This document shows positions 1-5,985 of a DNA stretch of 6,428 nt, one piece after another. The position numbers and the translations under genes were made by a program. The stretch covers positions 1 through 6,428 of the forward strand of contig JAKJFV010000085.1 of the NCBI GenBank assembly GCA_022704725.1. Reading direction: 5' to 3'. This DNA comes from Spirochaetota bacterium. GTDB taxonomy: Bacteria; Spirochaetota; Spirochaetia; Treponematales; Treponemataceae. A model generated the notes under the pieces. The model was given only the letters and a program-made list of their open reading frames with translations. It was not told where the DNA came from and did no database searches. Within the stretch, counting starts at the first letter, position 1. Each line of letters opens with the position of its first letter.

Positions 1-1005
1 GGTATAAAAAACATCGGAGCCTATGAAAAATGAATCGTGAGGTTCAAGAAGATGCGCTTTATCAGCCAGGGCATTTTGAATAATCCGTCGGGCCAATAGC
101 ATGCCTATAGCCTTTCCTCCTATTTTACCGGATCCAATCAGCCTGTCCTTTATTTCCATCAGGCTGCTCACGGTAAACTGCGAGCTGATGAGCGAGAAAA
201 AATGGGGATTAGTACCGACAAGGCGTTCTGCAATTTTCTTCATTGCATCTATGTCATTATCAGCTGATTTTCGTATATCCAAAAAAAATCTTTCAAAGCT
301 GTCAAAATTCCTGCTTTGATCATCGCCCGGTCTTCTTCCTGCAACTTCGTAAAACCTCGATACCGATATTCCGTCTGTTAAAGAACTGACGCTTAAATCG
401 TTATAATCGAGCCGGTGAGGGAAAAACATGACCGGCGAATAGCGCTTCCATACCTTAACAGGATGAATAAAAACGCAGTCGGTATCGGGGTAGAGATCTA
501 TTAACAGCTGTGTCGTATCGCGTATTCGGGCAATCGTTGCATAATTGTGGGTGTTGTGCAGAATGCAGAACCATGCAACGGTATCAAGTTCATATAGAAA
601 GGGACAGGTGACGGCAAAAAAGTTGCCCATCATTAAGTCTGCCGCCCACACGCTCTGCAGTTGAGACAGGCAGTCAAACACATACATCACGCAGCTTCCT
701 TCTTCTGCAATGATGCGGTGAAGCTCCGTTGTAAAGTTTTCAAAACCGTTTGACGGGTCAAGTGTATACACTGTTAAGCCGTCCTGTTCTGCAAGGATCG
801 CCTCATGGGGAGCAAAGCGTATGTACACTGTTCTGCGTTTGTCCTTTATGCATTGAGATGCAAAACGCCGTGCCAAAAACTGATACTCCTCTATATTTTC
901 AACCTGATACACGACGTTATCTCCGAGCCGGATGGAATCAAGCACCCTGTCCAAGCCCTCAATTCCGCTCGGCAGACGCTCATTAAAACCGTCAGTTTTT
1001 TTCAT
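1..1005 (-). CDS. PEP/pyruvate-binding domain protein with KaiC-like N-terminus, 5' part only
   Basis: The frame is open from an ATG at 1005 to the left edge, giving 335 codons with no stop; the 3' end is outside the window. Residues about 10-30 (LPSGIEGLDRVLD, then LGDNVVYQV) resemble the start of a KaiC/RecA-like domain, but the usual GxxxxGKT Walker A loop is absent. Later segments (YIRFAPHEAIL, YVFDCLSQL, MGNFFAVTCPF, SPVMFFPHRLD) fit a family in which this region precedes a PPDK/PpsA-type ATP-grasp domain. That domain appears to begin near residues 300-335 (GSGKIGGKAIGMLLAR, then SFFIGSDVFYT). The family call is from memory of such proteins; substrate and role are unknown. The gene follows pabC after 8 bases. 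The chosen start has AGGA 6 nt upstream (1012-1015), overlapping the pabC stop. An in-frame ATG at 1029 has a stronger AAGGAAGG (1034-1041) and would add 8 residues, so the start is uncertain. Confidence 0.8.
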   Translation of the reverse strand, partial: MKKTDGFNERLPSGIEGLDRVLDSIRLGDNVVYQVENIEEYQFLARRFASQCIKDKRRTVYIRFAPHEAILAEQDGLTVYTLDPSNGFENFTTELHRIIAEEGSCVMYVFDCLSQLQSVWAADLMMGNFFAVTCPFLYELDTVAWFCILHNTHNYATIARIRDTTQLLIDLYPDTDCVFIHPVKVWKRYSPVMFFPHRLDYNDLSVSSLTDGISVSRFYEVAGRRPGDDQSRNFDSFERFFLDIRKSADNDIDAMKKIAERLVGTNPHFFSLISSQFTVSSLMEIKDRLIGSGKIGGKAIGMLLARRIIQNALADKAHLLEPHDSFFIGSDVFYT

Positions 1006-1013
1006 GCTGAATC

Positions 1014-1718
1014 CTACAGAACTGTACATAAGACCTTCCTTCGAACAGAGTTTATCATCCAGACCTTTTGAGCGTTGCGTATATCTTTTTCGTAGAGTAT
1101 TTTCTCACGGCATTGGTTAGTTTCCAGAAGGTATTCACGATACGTCCCTGCAAGGAGGCCGGAACTTAGAGGGGGTGTAAAAAAACCTTCCTCTGTCTGA
1201 ATAAGAATATTACCCCTCGTGGTCTCTGTTGCTTCCCCGTTTTCATTTATAAGAAGCACATCATCGGCATGGGGGTAATGATTTTTTATACCCGTATAGA
1301 TGTTTCTAAAAGAGGTCTTATGCGTAAAATACGGAGTCTTTGTGTACACGGTATCTTTCATTACAGCAAGTTTTAAAGGATGATTAGAAATCGTTATACC
1401 TTCCAGCGTAATGTTGCACGAAAGGTCTTTGGTGATGCTCGTCCGTACCTTATAAGAGCCTGCAGGATTCTGCTTTGCTGCAGAGGCAAGCTCTTCTCTT
1501 ATTGTACTAAAAAGATTTTCTAAGGTTTCAGAGGCATAGGTGTAAAAAAAAGAGGCGGAATTTTGTAATCTTTTTACATGCTTGTCCAATAAATACAGAG
1601 AACCATCTTCTAAAAGCAGTGAATCAAAGACATAAAAGTTTTCATCACTGTCTGAGCTTAGAACAGAGGCCTTTATCTTACACTCTTCATATTCTTCATT
1701 ACATTGAGAATCCCACAC
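1014..1718 (-). CDS. pabC: Class IV aminotransferase, aminodeoxychorismate lyase-like (PabC half of a former PabB-PabC fusion)
   Basis: PabC is a PLP enzyme that splits 4-amino-4-deoxychorismate into p-aminobenzoate and pyruvate for folate synthesis. The 234-residue product has class IV landmarks: the likely PLP lysine K134 in HKTSFRN, a glutamate E165 in GEATETTRGN, TPPLSSGLLAGT at about 181-192, and VWMINSVR near the C-terminus. Residues 1-20 (WDSQCNEEYEECKIKA) are not PabC sequence: they match the last helix of the PabB chorismate-binding domain, which in PabB-PabC fusions leads into the aminotransferase. The frame stays open upstream to the VOC stop codon. No ATG or TTG exists there, so GTG at 1718 is the best start, with GGGAG 7 nt upstream. 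It could work alone as PabC; related D-amino-acid or branched-chain aminotransferases are less likely given the PabB-derived leader. Confidence 0.78.
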   Translation of the reverse strand: MWDSQCNEEYEECKIKASVLSSDSDENFYVFDSLLLEDGSLYLLDKHVKRLQNSASFFYTYASETLENLFSTIREELASAAKQNPAGSYKVRTSITKDLSCNITLEGITISNHPLKLAVMKDTVYTKTPYFTHKTSFRNIYTGIKNHYPHADDVLLINENGEATETTRGNILIQTEEGFFTPPLSSGLLAGTYREYLLETNQCREKILYEKDIRNAQKVWMINSVRRKVLCTVL

Positions 1719-1793
1719 AATGCCGCTCCCTGCACCATAGGTTAGTGTCTTGCTTTTTTTATTAAGTACCGCTGTCCGTATTGGTATACAGTA
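1719..1793 (-). pseudogene. Remnant of the PabB chorismate-binding domain (C-terminal end)
   Basis: The 25 codons between the VOC stop and the pabC GTG are open and in frame with pabC. They read roughly IPIRTAVLNKK, then KTLTYGAGSGI, running into VWDS. This matches the end of the anthranilate/aminodeoxychorismate synthase component I domain, where an 'N-A-IRT' strand is followed by GxGSGIVWDS and the helix EYEEC.KA. The rest of that domain, several hundred residues including the catalytic and metal-binding parts, is missing. The segment cannot be a functional synthase and has no start of its own. It is best read as the scar of a deletion or replacement in a pabB-pabC fusion gene. Confidence 0.72.
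1726..1730 (-). promoter_or_regulatory. Shine-Dalgarno-like GGGAG for pabC
   Basis: GGGAG lies 7 nt upstream of the GTG at 1718. It is made from codons for the GAGSG motif of the former PabB domain, so a coding motif may have become the ribosome binding site after truncation. It decides the GTG start because no other usable start codon lies between the VOC stop and 1718. Confidence 0.45.
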
Positions 1794-2207
1794 TTAAAAG
1801 CAGATATTCTGTTCGCGTAATTCAATGACCGTTCCTTCAGGCGCAAGTACTTTACAAACCTTTGCCCCGTCTACAAGATAAATGATCTCATCTTCTTTTG
1901 TATTAAAGTTTTTCCAGCCGCGGTTTTTTATAAGGGATACTTCAAGATCTATGTTATCAACAAGAAAACAAACGTGGTTAATGCCTGCAAGTATAGAACC
2001 GTTTTTCACAGGCATCACTTTTTCACTGTGTTTTGGTGTTTGAACTTCAATTAAAATATCATTTTTTTTGAGCCATGAATTATATGTTCTGTGTTCCTGA
2101 TCCATGTCTTCGTGAACAACTGTAAAACCCATGACTGCAACGTAAAAATCGATGCTTTCTTTGTAACAGTCTGTGTCAATACAAATGTGATGAATCATTC
2201 TTAGCAT
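1794..2207 (-). CDS. VOC superfamily (glyoxalase/dioxygenase fold) protein
   Basis: This complete 137-residue protein has two beta-alpha-beta-beta-beta modules typical of the vicinal oxygen chelate superfamily. The first starts MIHHICIDT with a following SIDFYVAVMGF helix; the second starts at GINHVCFLV near residue 75. Four likely metal ligands sit where glyoxalase I-type proteins have them: H7, E54 (ILIEV), H78 and E129 (GTVIEL). Members include glyoxalase I, methylmalonyl-CoA epimerase, dioxygenases and fosfomycin-type resistance enzymes; the substrate cannot be told here. The start at 2207 has AGGAG (2214-2218) 6 nt upstream, and a promoter-like site lies further up. The stop is directly followed, in the same frame, by the pabB remnant. 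An A8 tract (coding strand, 2062-2069) is read through in frame. Confidence 0.85.
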   Translation of the reverse strand: MLRMIHHICIDTDCYKESIDFYVAVMGFTVVHEDMDQEHRTYNSWLKKNDILIEVQTPKHSEKVMPVKNGSILAGINHVCFLVDNIDLEVSLIKNRGWKNFNTKEDEIIYLVDGAKVCKVLAPEGTVIELREQNICF

Positions 2208-2219
2208 GGCTGTCTCCTG

Positions 2220-2255
2220 CTTTTTTTAAACGCTGAATTATCGGTGTAAAAAAAG
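2220..2255 (-). other. A/T-rich inverted repeat in the VOC leader
   Basis: On the coding strand CTTTTTTTA pairs with TAAAAAAAG (9 bp), and after one mismatch two more pairs form, leaving a loop of about 12 nt. The hairpin ends one base before the AGGAG ribosome binding site of the VOC gene. It is weak because it is nearly all A-T pairs. It might mildly affect access to the ribosome site or be a chance pairing of two homopolymers. It is not a good terminator, since no T tract follows the 3' arm. Confidence 0.3.
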
Positions 2256-2279
2256 ACAGATCAATTATCAGCTCTATTC

Positions 2280-2308
2280 ATTATAAGATACAGTGTTAAA
2301 TAACGCAA
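2280..2308 (-). promoter_or_regulatory. Likely sigma-70 promoter for the VOC gene
   Basis: A perfect -10 box TATAAT (2280-2285) lies 17 bp downstream of a partial -35 box TTGCGT (2303-2308). Transcription would start near 2273 and give a leader of about 65 nt before the ATG at 2207. This is the longest gap between neighbouring complete genes in the window (2208-2329) and it begins right after the DGC stop, so it fits a new transcription unit for VOC, pabC and the PEP-binding gene. Confidence 0.55.
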
Positions 2309-2329
2309 GTTTTAGATAAGATAATGGAT

Positions 2330-3357
2330 TTATAATGCATCAAAATCGACTGTCTTATTTCTTCCTGTTTGTTTTGCATAATACATAGCCTTGTCGGCAT
2401 TATCAATGTGACTAGAGGGAGTATAGCCTTTTTTATACAAGCAAATTCCTATACTCACTGTTATGGGAACTACAGCTTCTGCGCTGTTTTTTTCTATAAA
2501 GGTTCTTATTCTTTCTGCTATTTTATACGCGCCGTCTGCATCTATTTCCTGAAGCAGTATAATAAACTCTTCTCCGCCGTACCGTACAGCTAAATCGTTT
2601 TTTCTGCAGTGCTCGTGCAAAGCATAGGCTAGAAACTGTAAAGCCTTATCACCGGTCTCGTGACCAAAGGTATCATTTATATCTTTAAACTTATCAATAT
2701 CAATCATGAGAAGAGCAAAATTTCTGTACTGCTCAAGAAAATTGTCGATTGCTTTGTCGTGCTCACGGAAAAAATAATAGCGGTTATAAAGCCCCGTAAG
2801 AGCATCATGCTCAGCCTGAAACTCAATTTTATCTTTTATTATGTAGCGTGTAATAAACTGAACAACACCCAATACAACAACAAGAACAAAAAACAATAAA
2901 ATGAGTGTATAAATACGTTTAATTGTATCGATAGACTTTTTTTCAACATAGCTCACAAGGTTGTTAGTCATAACCCATATTTCTTCACTTTGCGTCAAGA
3001 GCATGGTTTTATCTTCAAGTAAAAGAAGCTTTTTAATGTCCTTCCACTTAGTATCCACTTGTAGATAAAAGAGGATTTTTTTTCCATGCGCTTGAGTTCT
3101 TCAAGAGCATAATCAACAGTGGTCACTACTTCTCCGCAGTTTTGCGATAAAATATTCAGTTTGATTGCCCTTTGAACACCGCCTCTAACCTTGCCGCTTT
3201 CATTTATCAGTTTTGAATAATGCTGTGTCACAAGGGAATTCATAATGAGCAATACGAGCAGAACTATGATGCTGATGGTGACAATTGCGAGTGTTGCGGC
3301 CAGTTTTCCTGCAAGAGTTCGTTTTTTTACGAATACGGGTTTATGATGAAAAGGCAC
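2330..3357 (-). CDS. Membrane-bound diguanylate cyclase (GGDEF), split by a -1 frameshift
   Basis: Diguanylate cyclases make cyclic di-GMP from two GTP. Two overlapping frames join into one 342-residue protein if the reading shifts by -1 on the A8 tract at 3076-3083. The first frame gives a short cytoplasmic start, TM1 (about 18-42) and the start of an extracytoplasmic sensor with ESGKVRGGVQR, a motif seen in sensors of GGDEF proteins and akin to PilJ/NarX-type domains. The second frame gives the rest of the sensor, TM2 (about 150-172) and a complete GGDEF domain: DALTGLYNR, DIDKFKDINDTFGH, the inhibitory RxxD site as RKND, active-site GGEEF (about 261-265) and TVSIGI. All catalytic motifs are intact. 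The GTG start at 3357 has GGGAGG 6 nt upstream and overlaps aroA by 17 bases. Without a shift, the first frame stops at 2995 (about 120 residues), while the GGDEF frame has only a GTG at 3058 without a ribosome site. It may be a pseudogene, a slippage gene or a sequencing error. Confidence 0.82.
3052..3083 (-). other. A8 slippery tract with small downstream hairpin inside the DGC gene
   Basis: The coding strand reads ATG GAA AAA AAA TCC. This places the heptamer A AAA AAA (3076-3082) in the zero frame. A -1 slip makes the next codon ATC and enters exactly the frame of the GGDEF half. Eight nt further, TATCTA-CAAG-TGGATA (3052-3067) can form a 6-bp stem with one G-U pair and a tetraloop, at a spacing usual for -1 stimulators, although the stem is weak. 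No Shine-Dalgarno-like stimulator is obvious upstream. The tract could also act by transcriptional slippage or by phase variation between 8 and 9 A. Confidence 0.45.
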
Positions 3358-4606
3358 TGAAAACCTCCCAAAAATTGGGGAAGGATTTTGCAACACAGCC
3401 GGGATTATCGATTGTCTGGCCCTTAAGAATGAGGCCGGGAACTGCAAAACTCATAGCAATGCGGTGATCGTTGTAGCTGTGAATATCGGAGGCATGTACA
3501 GATTTTTTATCGCCGTAGACTGCAAGATCCTTCCCTTCTAGACAGGCCTTAATGCCCATCTTTCCAAGCTCCGTACATACTGCAGTAATTCTGTCGCATT
3601 CTTTAAACTTTAAATGAGCGACATTCTGCAAAAGACTTTTTCCGGGGGCAAAGGCTGCACAGACAGCAAGGGTTGGTACAAGATCCGGTGTTCCATTGCA
3701 GTCTGCGGTTAGAGGTATAAGTTCCCCTCCTTTAACGGTAAGTACGCCGTCCTTTTTTTCAACGGTACAGCCCATGACCTTCATATAATCAATAATTTTT
3801 TTATCACCCTGAACAGAGTCCTCATTCATGTTGTGAAGTCTTACTTCTATACCGCACACTGCTGCAGCTTCAAAAAAATATGAAGCACTTGAATAATCGC
3901 CTTCTATGGTAATGTCGAGCGGCGTATACTTTTGCCCCGAAGATATTAGCATGCGTTTATACTCAAAGTTTTGTGCTGTCACACCGAATATTTTCATCAT
4001 TTCAAGCGTAATATCATAATACGGTTTTTCCGACATTTCATCGGTACAGATAATTTCAACATCCTGTTGGGCAAGAGCGGAAGCAATGGTAAGAGAGCTG
4101 AAGTACTGAGAAGTATAGCGCCCCTGCATCTTTGTCTGCCCGCCCCGCAAACGGGAAGGCTTAACGTCAAGAGGAGGAAAACTCTCCGTATCTTTATAAC
4201 TGATATCTGCCCCAAGCTGACGGAGTCCCTGAACTATTTCTCCTACCGGACGCTTTAACAAACCTTCCTTGCCGGTAAGATAAACAGGTGAAGAGGCAAA
4301 AGGACTTAATGCGCATAAAAAATTCATGGCAACGCCTGACTCTCCGCAGTTGAGTTCTGCAGATGCCGGATTAAACACCCCGCCCGTTCCGTGTATAGTT
4401 ACGGTATTGTCACTAACTGATACTTCCACTCCAAGATTTTTAAGACAGCTTATGAGGTGTTTTTGATCTTCCCCCATAAGAGGATTTGTTATAACCGATG
4501 TTCCGTCACAAAGAGACGCTAGGATGAGAGCCCTGAGCGTATGAGCCTTTGAAGGCGGAACAAAAATATCAGTTTTTGATGCAGACAGCATTTTAATACT
4601 TTTCAT
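3341..4606 (-). CDS. aroA: 3-phosphoshikimate 1-carboxyvinyltransferase (EPSP synthase), divergent
   Basis: This enzyme joins PEP to shikimate-3-phosphate, the sixth step of the shikimate pathway to chorismate. The 421 residues match the usual family length and both halves of the inside-out barrel are present. Seen motifs include PPSKAHTLRAL (K20, R25), GLLKRPVGE (R119), YTSQYFS (S166, Q167), EKPYYDIT, EGDYSSASYF, TPDLVP (D308), KFKECDRI (K335, E336, R339), YNDHRIAMSF (H381, R382) and CVAKSFP (K407), so most substrate-binding residues remain. Odd points, by alignment to the E. coli enzyme as I recall it: the GTAMR motif is GVAMN (V92, N95), Ser23 is A21, and Ser169 is T165. The ATG at 4606 has GGGG 4 nt upstream, a modest ribosome site. 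The 3' end overlaps the DGC start. Function is likely but the substitutions are unusual. Confidence 0.93.
   Translation of the reverse strand: MKSIKMLSASKTDIFVPPSKAHTLRALILASLCDGTSVITNPLMGEDQKHLISCLKNLGVEVSVSDNTVTIHGTGGVFNPASAELNCGESGVAMNFLCALSPFASSPVYLTGKEGLLKRPVGEIVQGLRQLGADISYKDTESFPPLDVKPSRLRGGQTKMQGRYTSQYFSSLTIASALAQQDVEIICTDEMSEKPYYDITLEMMKIFGVTAQNFEYKRMLISSGQKYTPLDITIEGDYSSASYFFEAAAVCGIEVRLHNMNEDSVQGDKKIIDYMKVMGCTVEKKDGVLTVKGGELIPLTADCNGTPDLVPTLAVCAAFAPGKSLLQNVAHLKFKECDRITAVCTELGKMGIKACLEGKDLAVYGDKKSVHASDIHSYNDHRIAMSFAVPGLILKGQTIDNPGCVAKSFPNFWEVFSAFSS
3364..3369 (-). promoter_or_regulatory. Ribosome binding site GGGAGG deciding the DGC start
   Basis: GGGAGG lies 6 nt upstream of GTG 3357, inside the last codons of aroA. 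It supports this GTG over an in-frame ATG at 3447, which would add 30 residues that look like an out-of-frame reading of aroA. Confidence 0.7.
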
Positions 4607-4664
4607 AATACCCCGTAATTCTTGTAATAAGTACCTTTTTATAGAAACAGTACATGCAGTTAGT

Positions 4665-4694
4665 AATGTAATACAGAAGCTATAATAGGGTCAA
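4665..4694 (-). promoter_or_regulatory. Possible promoter for aroA
   Basis: TTGACC (4689-4694, five of six consensus bases) lies 18 bp upstream of TACATT (4665-4670, four of six). It falls in the 90-base gap between the lipoprotein stop and aroA and would give a leader of roughly 50 nt. The -10 box is weak, so this is only a candidate. Confidence 0.3.
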
Positions 4695-4696
4695 TA

Positions 4697-5242
4697 TTAC
4701 GGAAGTCTTTCGCGTTTGAGTATGATGAGAAGCTTCCTTTCTGTGCAGTATACTGCAAATAGTATTATATTTGACTCTTCGACATTGTTTGTATCTGAGG
4801 CGGCATAACTGTAATAATTTCCTCTTTCGTTTGTAACTGCTTTTAAAAGAATATCAATTTCCTGCAGTTCTGTAATTCCCATATTGTCTTCGATTTTTGA
4901 AAACTGATAAAACCTCTGATCAGCCTCTGCCATCGGCAGGGCTGTCCATCGAACAGAATAGAAACTGTCATCCTCATATTCAGGATACGTTTGCATAATT
5001 TTAATGATATTCTTATTTGTATTTTTTACATATGAAGCAGGCAGCGACCAGACATTCATTGTATAGGAAAAGCCGTTTGATGAGCCTGTAAAAGACTTTG
5101 AACTTTCCGTAATAGAAGCACTTCTGCCTAAAAAACTTTTTGTTATAGAATGCGATGGCAGTTTTCTGGTGCATGATGAGTAAATTAACATGGAGAAAAA
5201 CAGAAGAACAATTAAAAAATGCTTAACCCGAACACTTATCAT
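4697..5242 (-). CDS. Small predicted lipoprotein of unknown function
   Basis: The 181-residue product starts with a charged stretch (ISVRVKH), a hydrophobic core at about 9-21 and a lipobox-like LIYSSC with Cys24, followed by a polar Ser/Thr-rich linker. This predicts a lipid-anchored protein exported by Sec; the lipobox is relaxed, as is common in spirochaetes. The mature part (FSYTMNVWSLPASYV, ENDs such as YPEYEDDSFYSV) has no domain I recognise. The start codon has no Shine-Dalgarno sequence. It lies 7 bases after the stop of the SGNH gene and exactly 6 bases after a TATAAT box, so it may be translated by coupling or from a leaderless mRNA. Confidence 0.75.
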   Translation of the reverse strand: MISVRVKHFLIVLLFFSMLIYSSCTRKLPSHSITKSFLGRSASITESSKSFTGSSNGFSYTMNVWSLPASYVKNTNKNIIKIMQTYPEYEDDSFYSVRWTALPMAEADQRFYQFSKIEDNMGITELQEIDILLKAVTNERGNYYSYAASDTNNVEESNIILFAVYCTERKLLIILKRERLP

Positions 5243-5248
5243 GCATAT

Positions 5249-5279
5249 ATTATAGCATACTTTCGATGAGTTTTTTCAA
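5249..5279 (-). promoter_or_regulatory. Extended -10 promoter for the lipoprotein, possibly leaderless
   Basis: TGCTATAAT (hexamer 5249-5254, TG at 5256-5257) is a perfect extended -10 element. A -35-like TTGAAA (5274-5279) lies 19 bp upstream, slightly long. Only 6 bases separate the hexamer from the ATG at 5242, so transcription would begin at or next to the start codon. The hexamer overlaps the TAA stop of the SGNH gene. Confidence 0.45.
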
Positions 5280-5873
5280 GATAGGGCCTGCAATTTTGTA
5301 GCCTTCTGCATTAAGGTGGAGTCCGTCTTCCTGGACTCTCCGGTCTACGCTTCCGTCAGGTGCTAAAAGCTTATCGCCATAATAAAAATACGGTAAACCT
5401 TCTTTTTTACACAAAGACTCGAGGATTGCGTTTACTTCATCAACCTTCGTTCTGCAGTCAACGCCGCTGTCATCCTGCATGCGCGGAAGAAGGCCGCAGA
5501 TAACTATTTTTGAGTTCGGACACTTTTGTTGTATTTCTTTTGTAAGACTGATAACACCTTGTGCTATGTAGTCAACAGGGGACTGTGTAATATTATTGGT
5601 TCCTGCAAGCACGATAATGAGAGAAGGTTTTAAACCGTCGAGCTGTCCGTTTTGAACGCGCCAGAGCATATTTTCAAGGGTATCCATTCCAACACCCATG
5701 TTTAAGGGAGTAAAGGATGCAAAATATTCGTTCCAAAGCGCTATATTATCTTCCCATCTTCTTGTAATTGAATCGCCGAAAAATACTACCTTGTACGATG
5801 ATTTGTTGGTAAGCGACATAAAATGAGCATGTTTTAAAATGTGATGTTCGTCTGTTCTCTCAATTGCTTTCAT
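5250..5873 (-). CDS. SGNH/GDSL-family esterase or acyl hydrolase
   Basis: The 207-residue protein carries all four SGNH blocks: the nucleophile S35 in VFFGDSITRRW, the glycine block NMGVGMDT (about 58-65), the asparagine block AGTNN (about 90-94) and the Asp-His pair in DGLHLN (D183, H186). The family hydrolyses ester or acyl bonds in lipids, acetylated sugars or similar compounds; the sequence style is closest to PAF-acetylhydrolase-like members, but the substrate is unknown. There is no signal peptide or membrane segment, so it is probably cytosolic. An ATG at 5915 would add 14 residues, but the ATG at 5873 follows an excellent AGGAGG and is preferred. The upstream gap holds an inverted repeat. 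The lipoprotein gene follows after 7 bases. Confidence 0.9.
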   Translation of the reverse strand: MKAIERTDEHHILKHAHFMSLTNKSSYKVVFFGDSITRRWEDNIALWNEYFASFTPLNMGVGMDTLENMLWRVQNGQLDGLKPSLIIVLAGTNNITQSPVDYIAQGVISLTKEIQQKCPNSKIVICGLLPRMQDDSGVDCRTKVDEVNAILESLCKKEGLPYFYYGDKLLAPDGSVDRRVQEDGLHLNAEGYKIAGPILKKLIESML

Positions 5874-5877
5874 AAAA

Positions 5878-5884
5878 GCCTCCT
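5878..5884 (-). promoter_or_regulatory. Strong ribosome binding site AGGAGGC for the SGNH gene
   Basis: AGGAGG lies 5 nt upstream of ATG 5873 and fixes that start over the in-frame ATG at 5915, which sits inside the inverted repeat. Confidence 0.75.
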
Positions 5885-5890
5885 GTGTAC

Positions 5891-5915
5891 TTGTATAGCA
5901 GTTATCAGTATACAA
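5891..5915. repeat. Inverted repeat TTGTATA-N11-TATACAA, operator-like
   Basis: Two perfect 7-base arms (5891-5897 and 5909-5915) are separated by 11 bases, so the arm centres are 18 bp apart, close to two helical turns. It lies in the 112-base gap between the cyclase and SGNH genes, just upstream of the SGNH ribosome site. This geometry suits a dimeric regulator. No T tract follows, so it is not a terminator. No clear promoter could be assigned beside it. Confidence 0.4.
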
Positions 5916-5985
5916 CGGAGGAGAGAAAAAAGTCTATCAGAATTTATTCTTATACCTGTAAAGCGCCAAAGCTCTGTATGTTACC

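Noticed and set aside
750..1120. Several plus-strand open frames of 62-88 codons
   Set aside because: They lie opposite the PEP-binding and pabC genes, show no recognisable domain, and have composition typical of antisense shadows.
2660..2899. Plus-strand frame rich in Ile and Lys opposite the GGDEF region
   Set aside because: It is antisense to the conserved DGC motifs and has no ribosome site or known domain.
2995..3447. Open frame of 150 codons read as a separate protein
   Set aside because: Its first 30 codons are an antisense-free but out-of-frame reading of aroA, and its last 25 or so codons lie after the frameshift point in the wrong frame. Only the middle is real DGC sequence.
3997..4215. 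Minus-strand frame inside aroA
   Set aside because: AroA motifs run continuously through the other frame, so this is a shadow.
4625..4645. GTAC...GTAC inverted repeat in the aroA leader
   Set aside because: Arms pair over only four bases before mismatches, with no T tract; too weak to call an operator or terminator.
5944..5980. Possible terminator after the cyclase gene
   Set aside because: The only nearby self-complementary piece (AGC...GCT) has three pairs, and the T tract further on is not adjacent to a stem.
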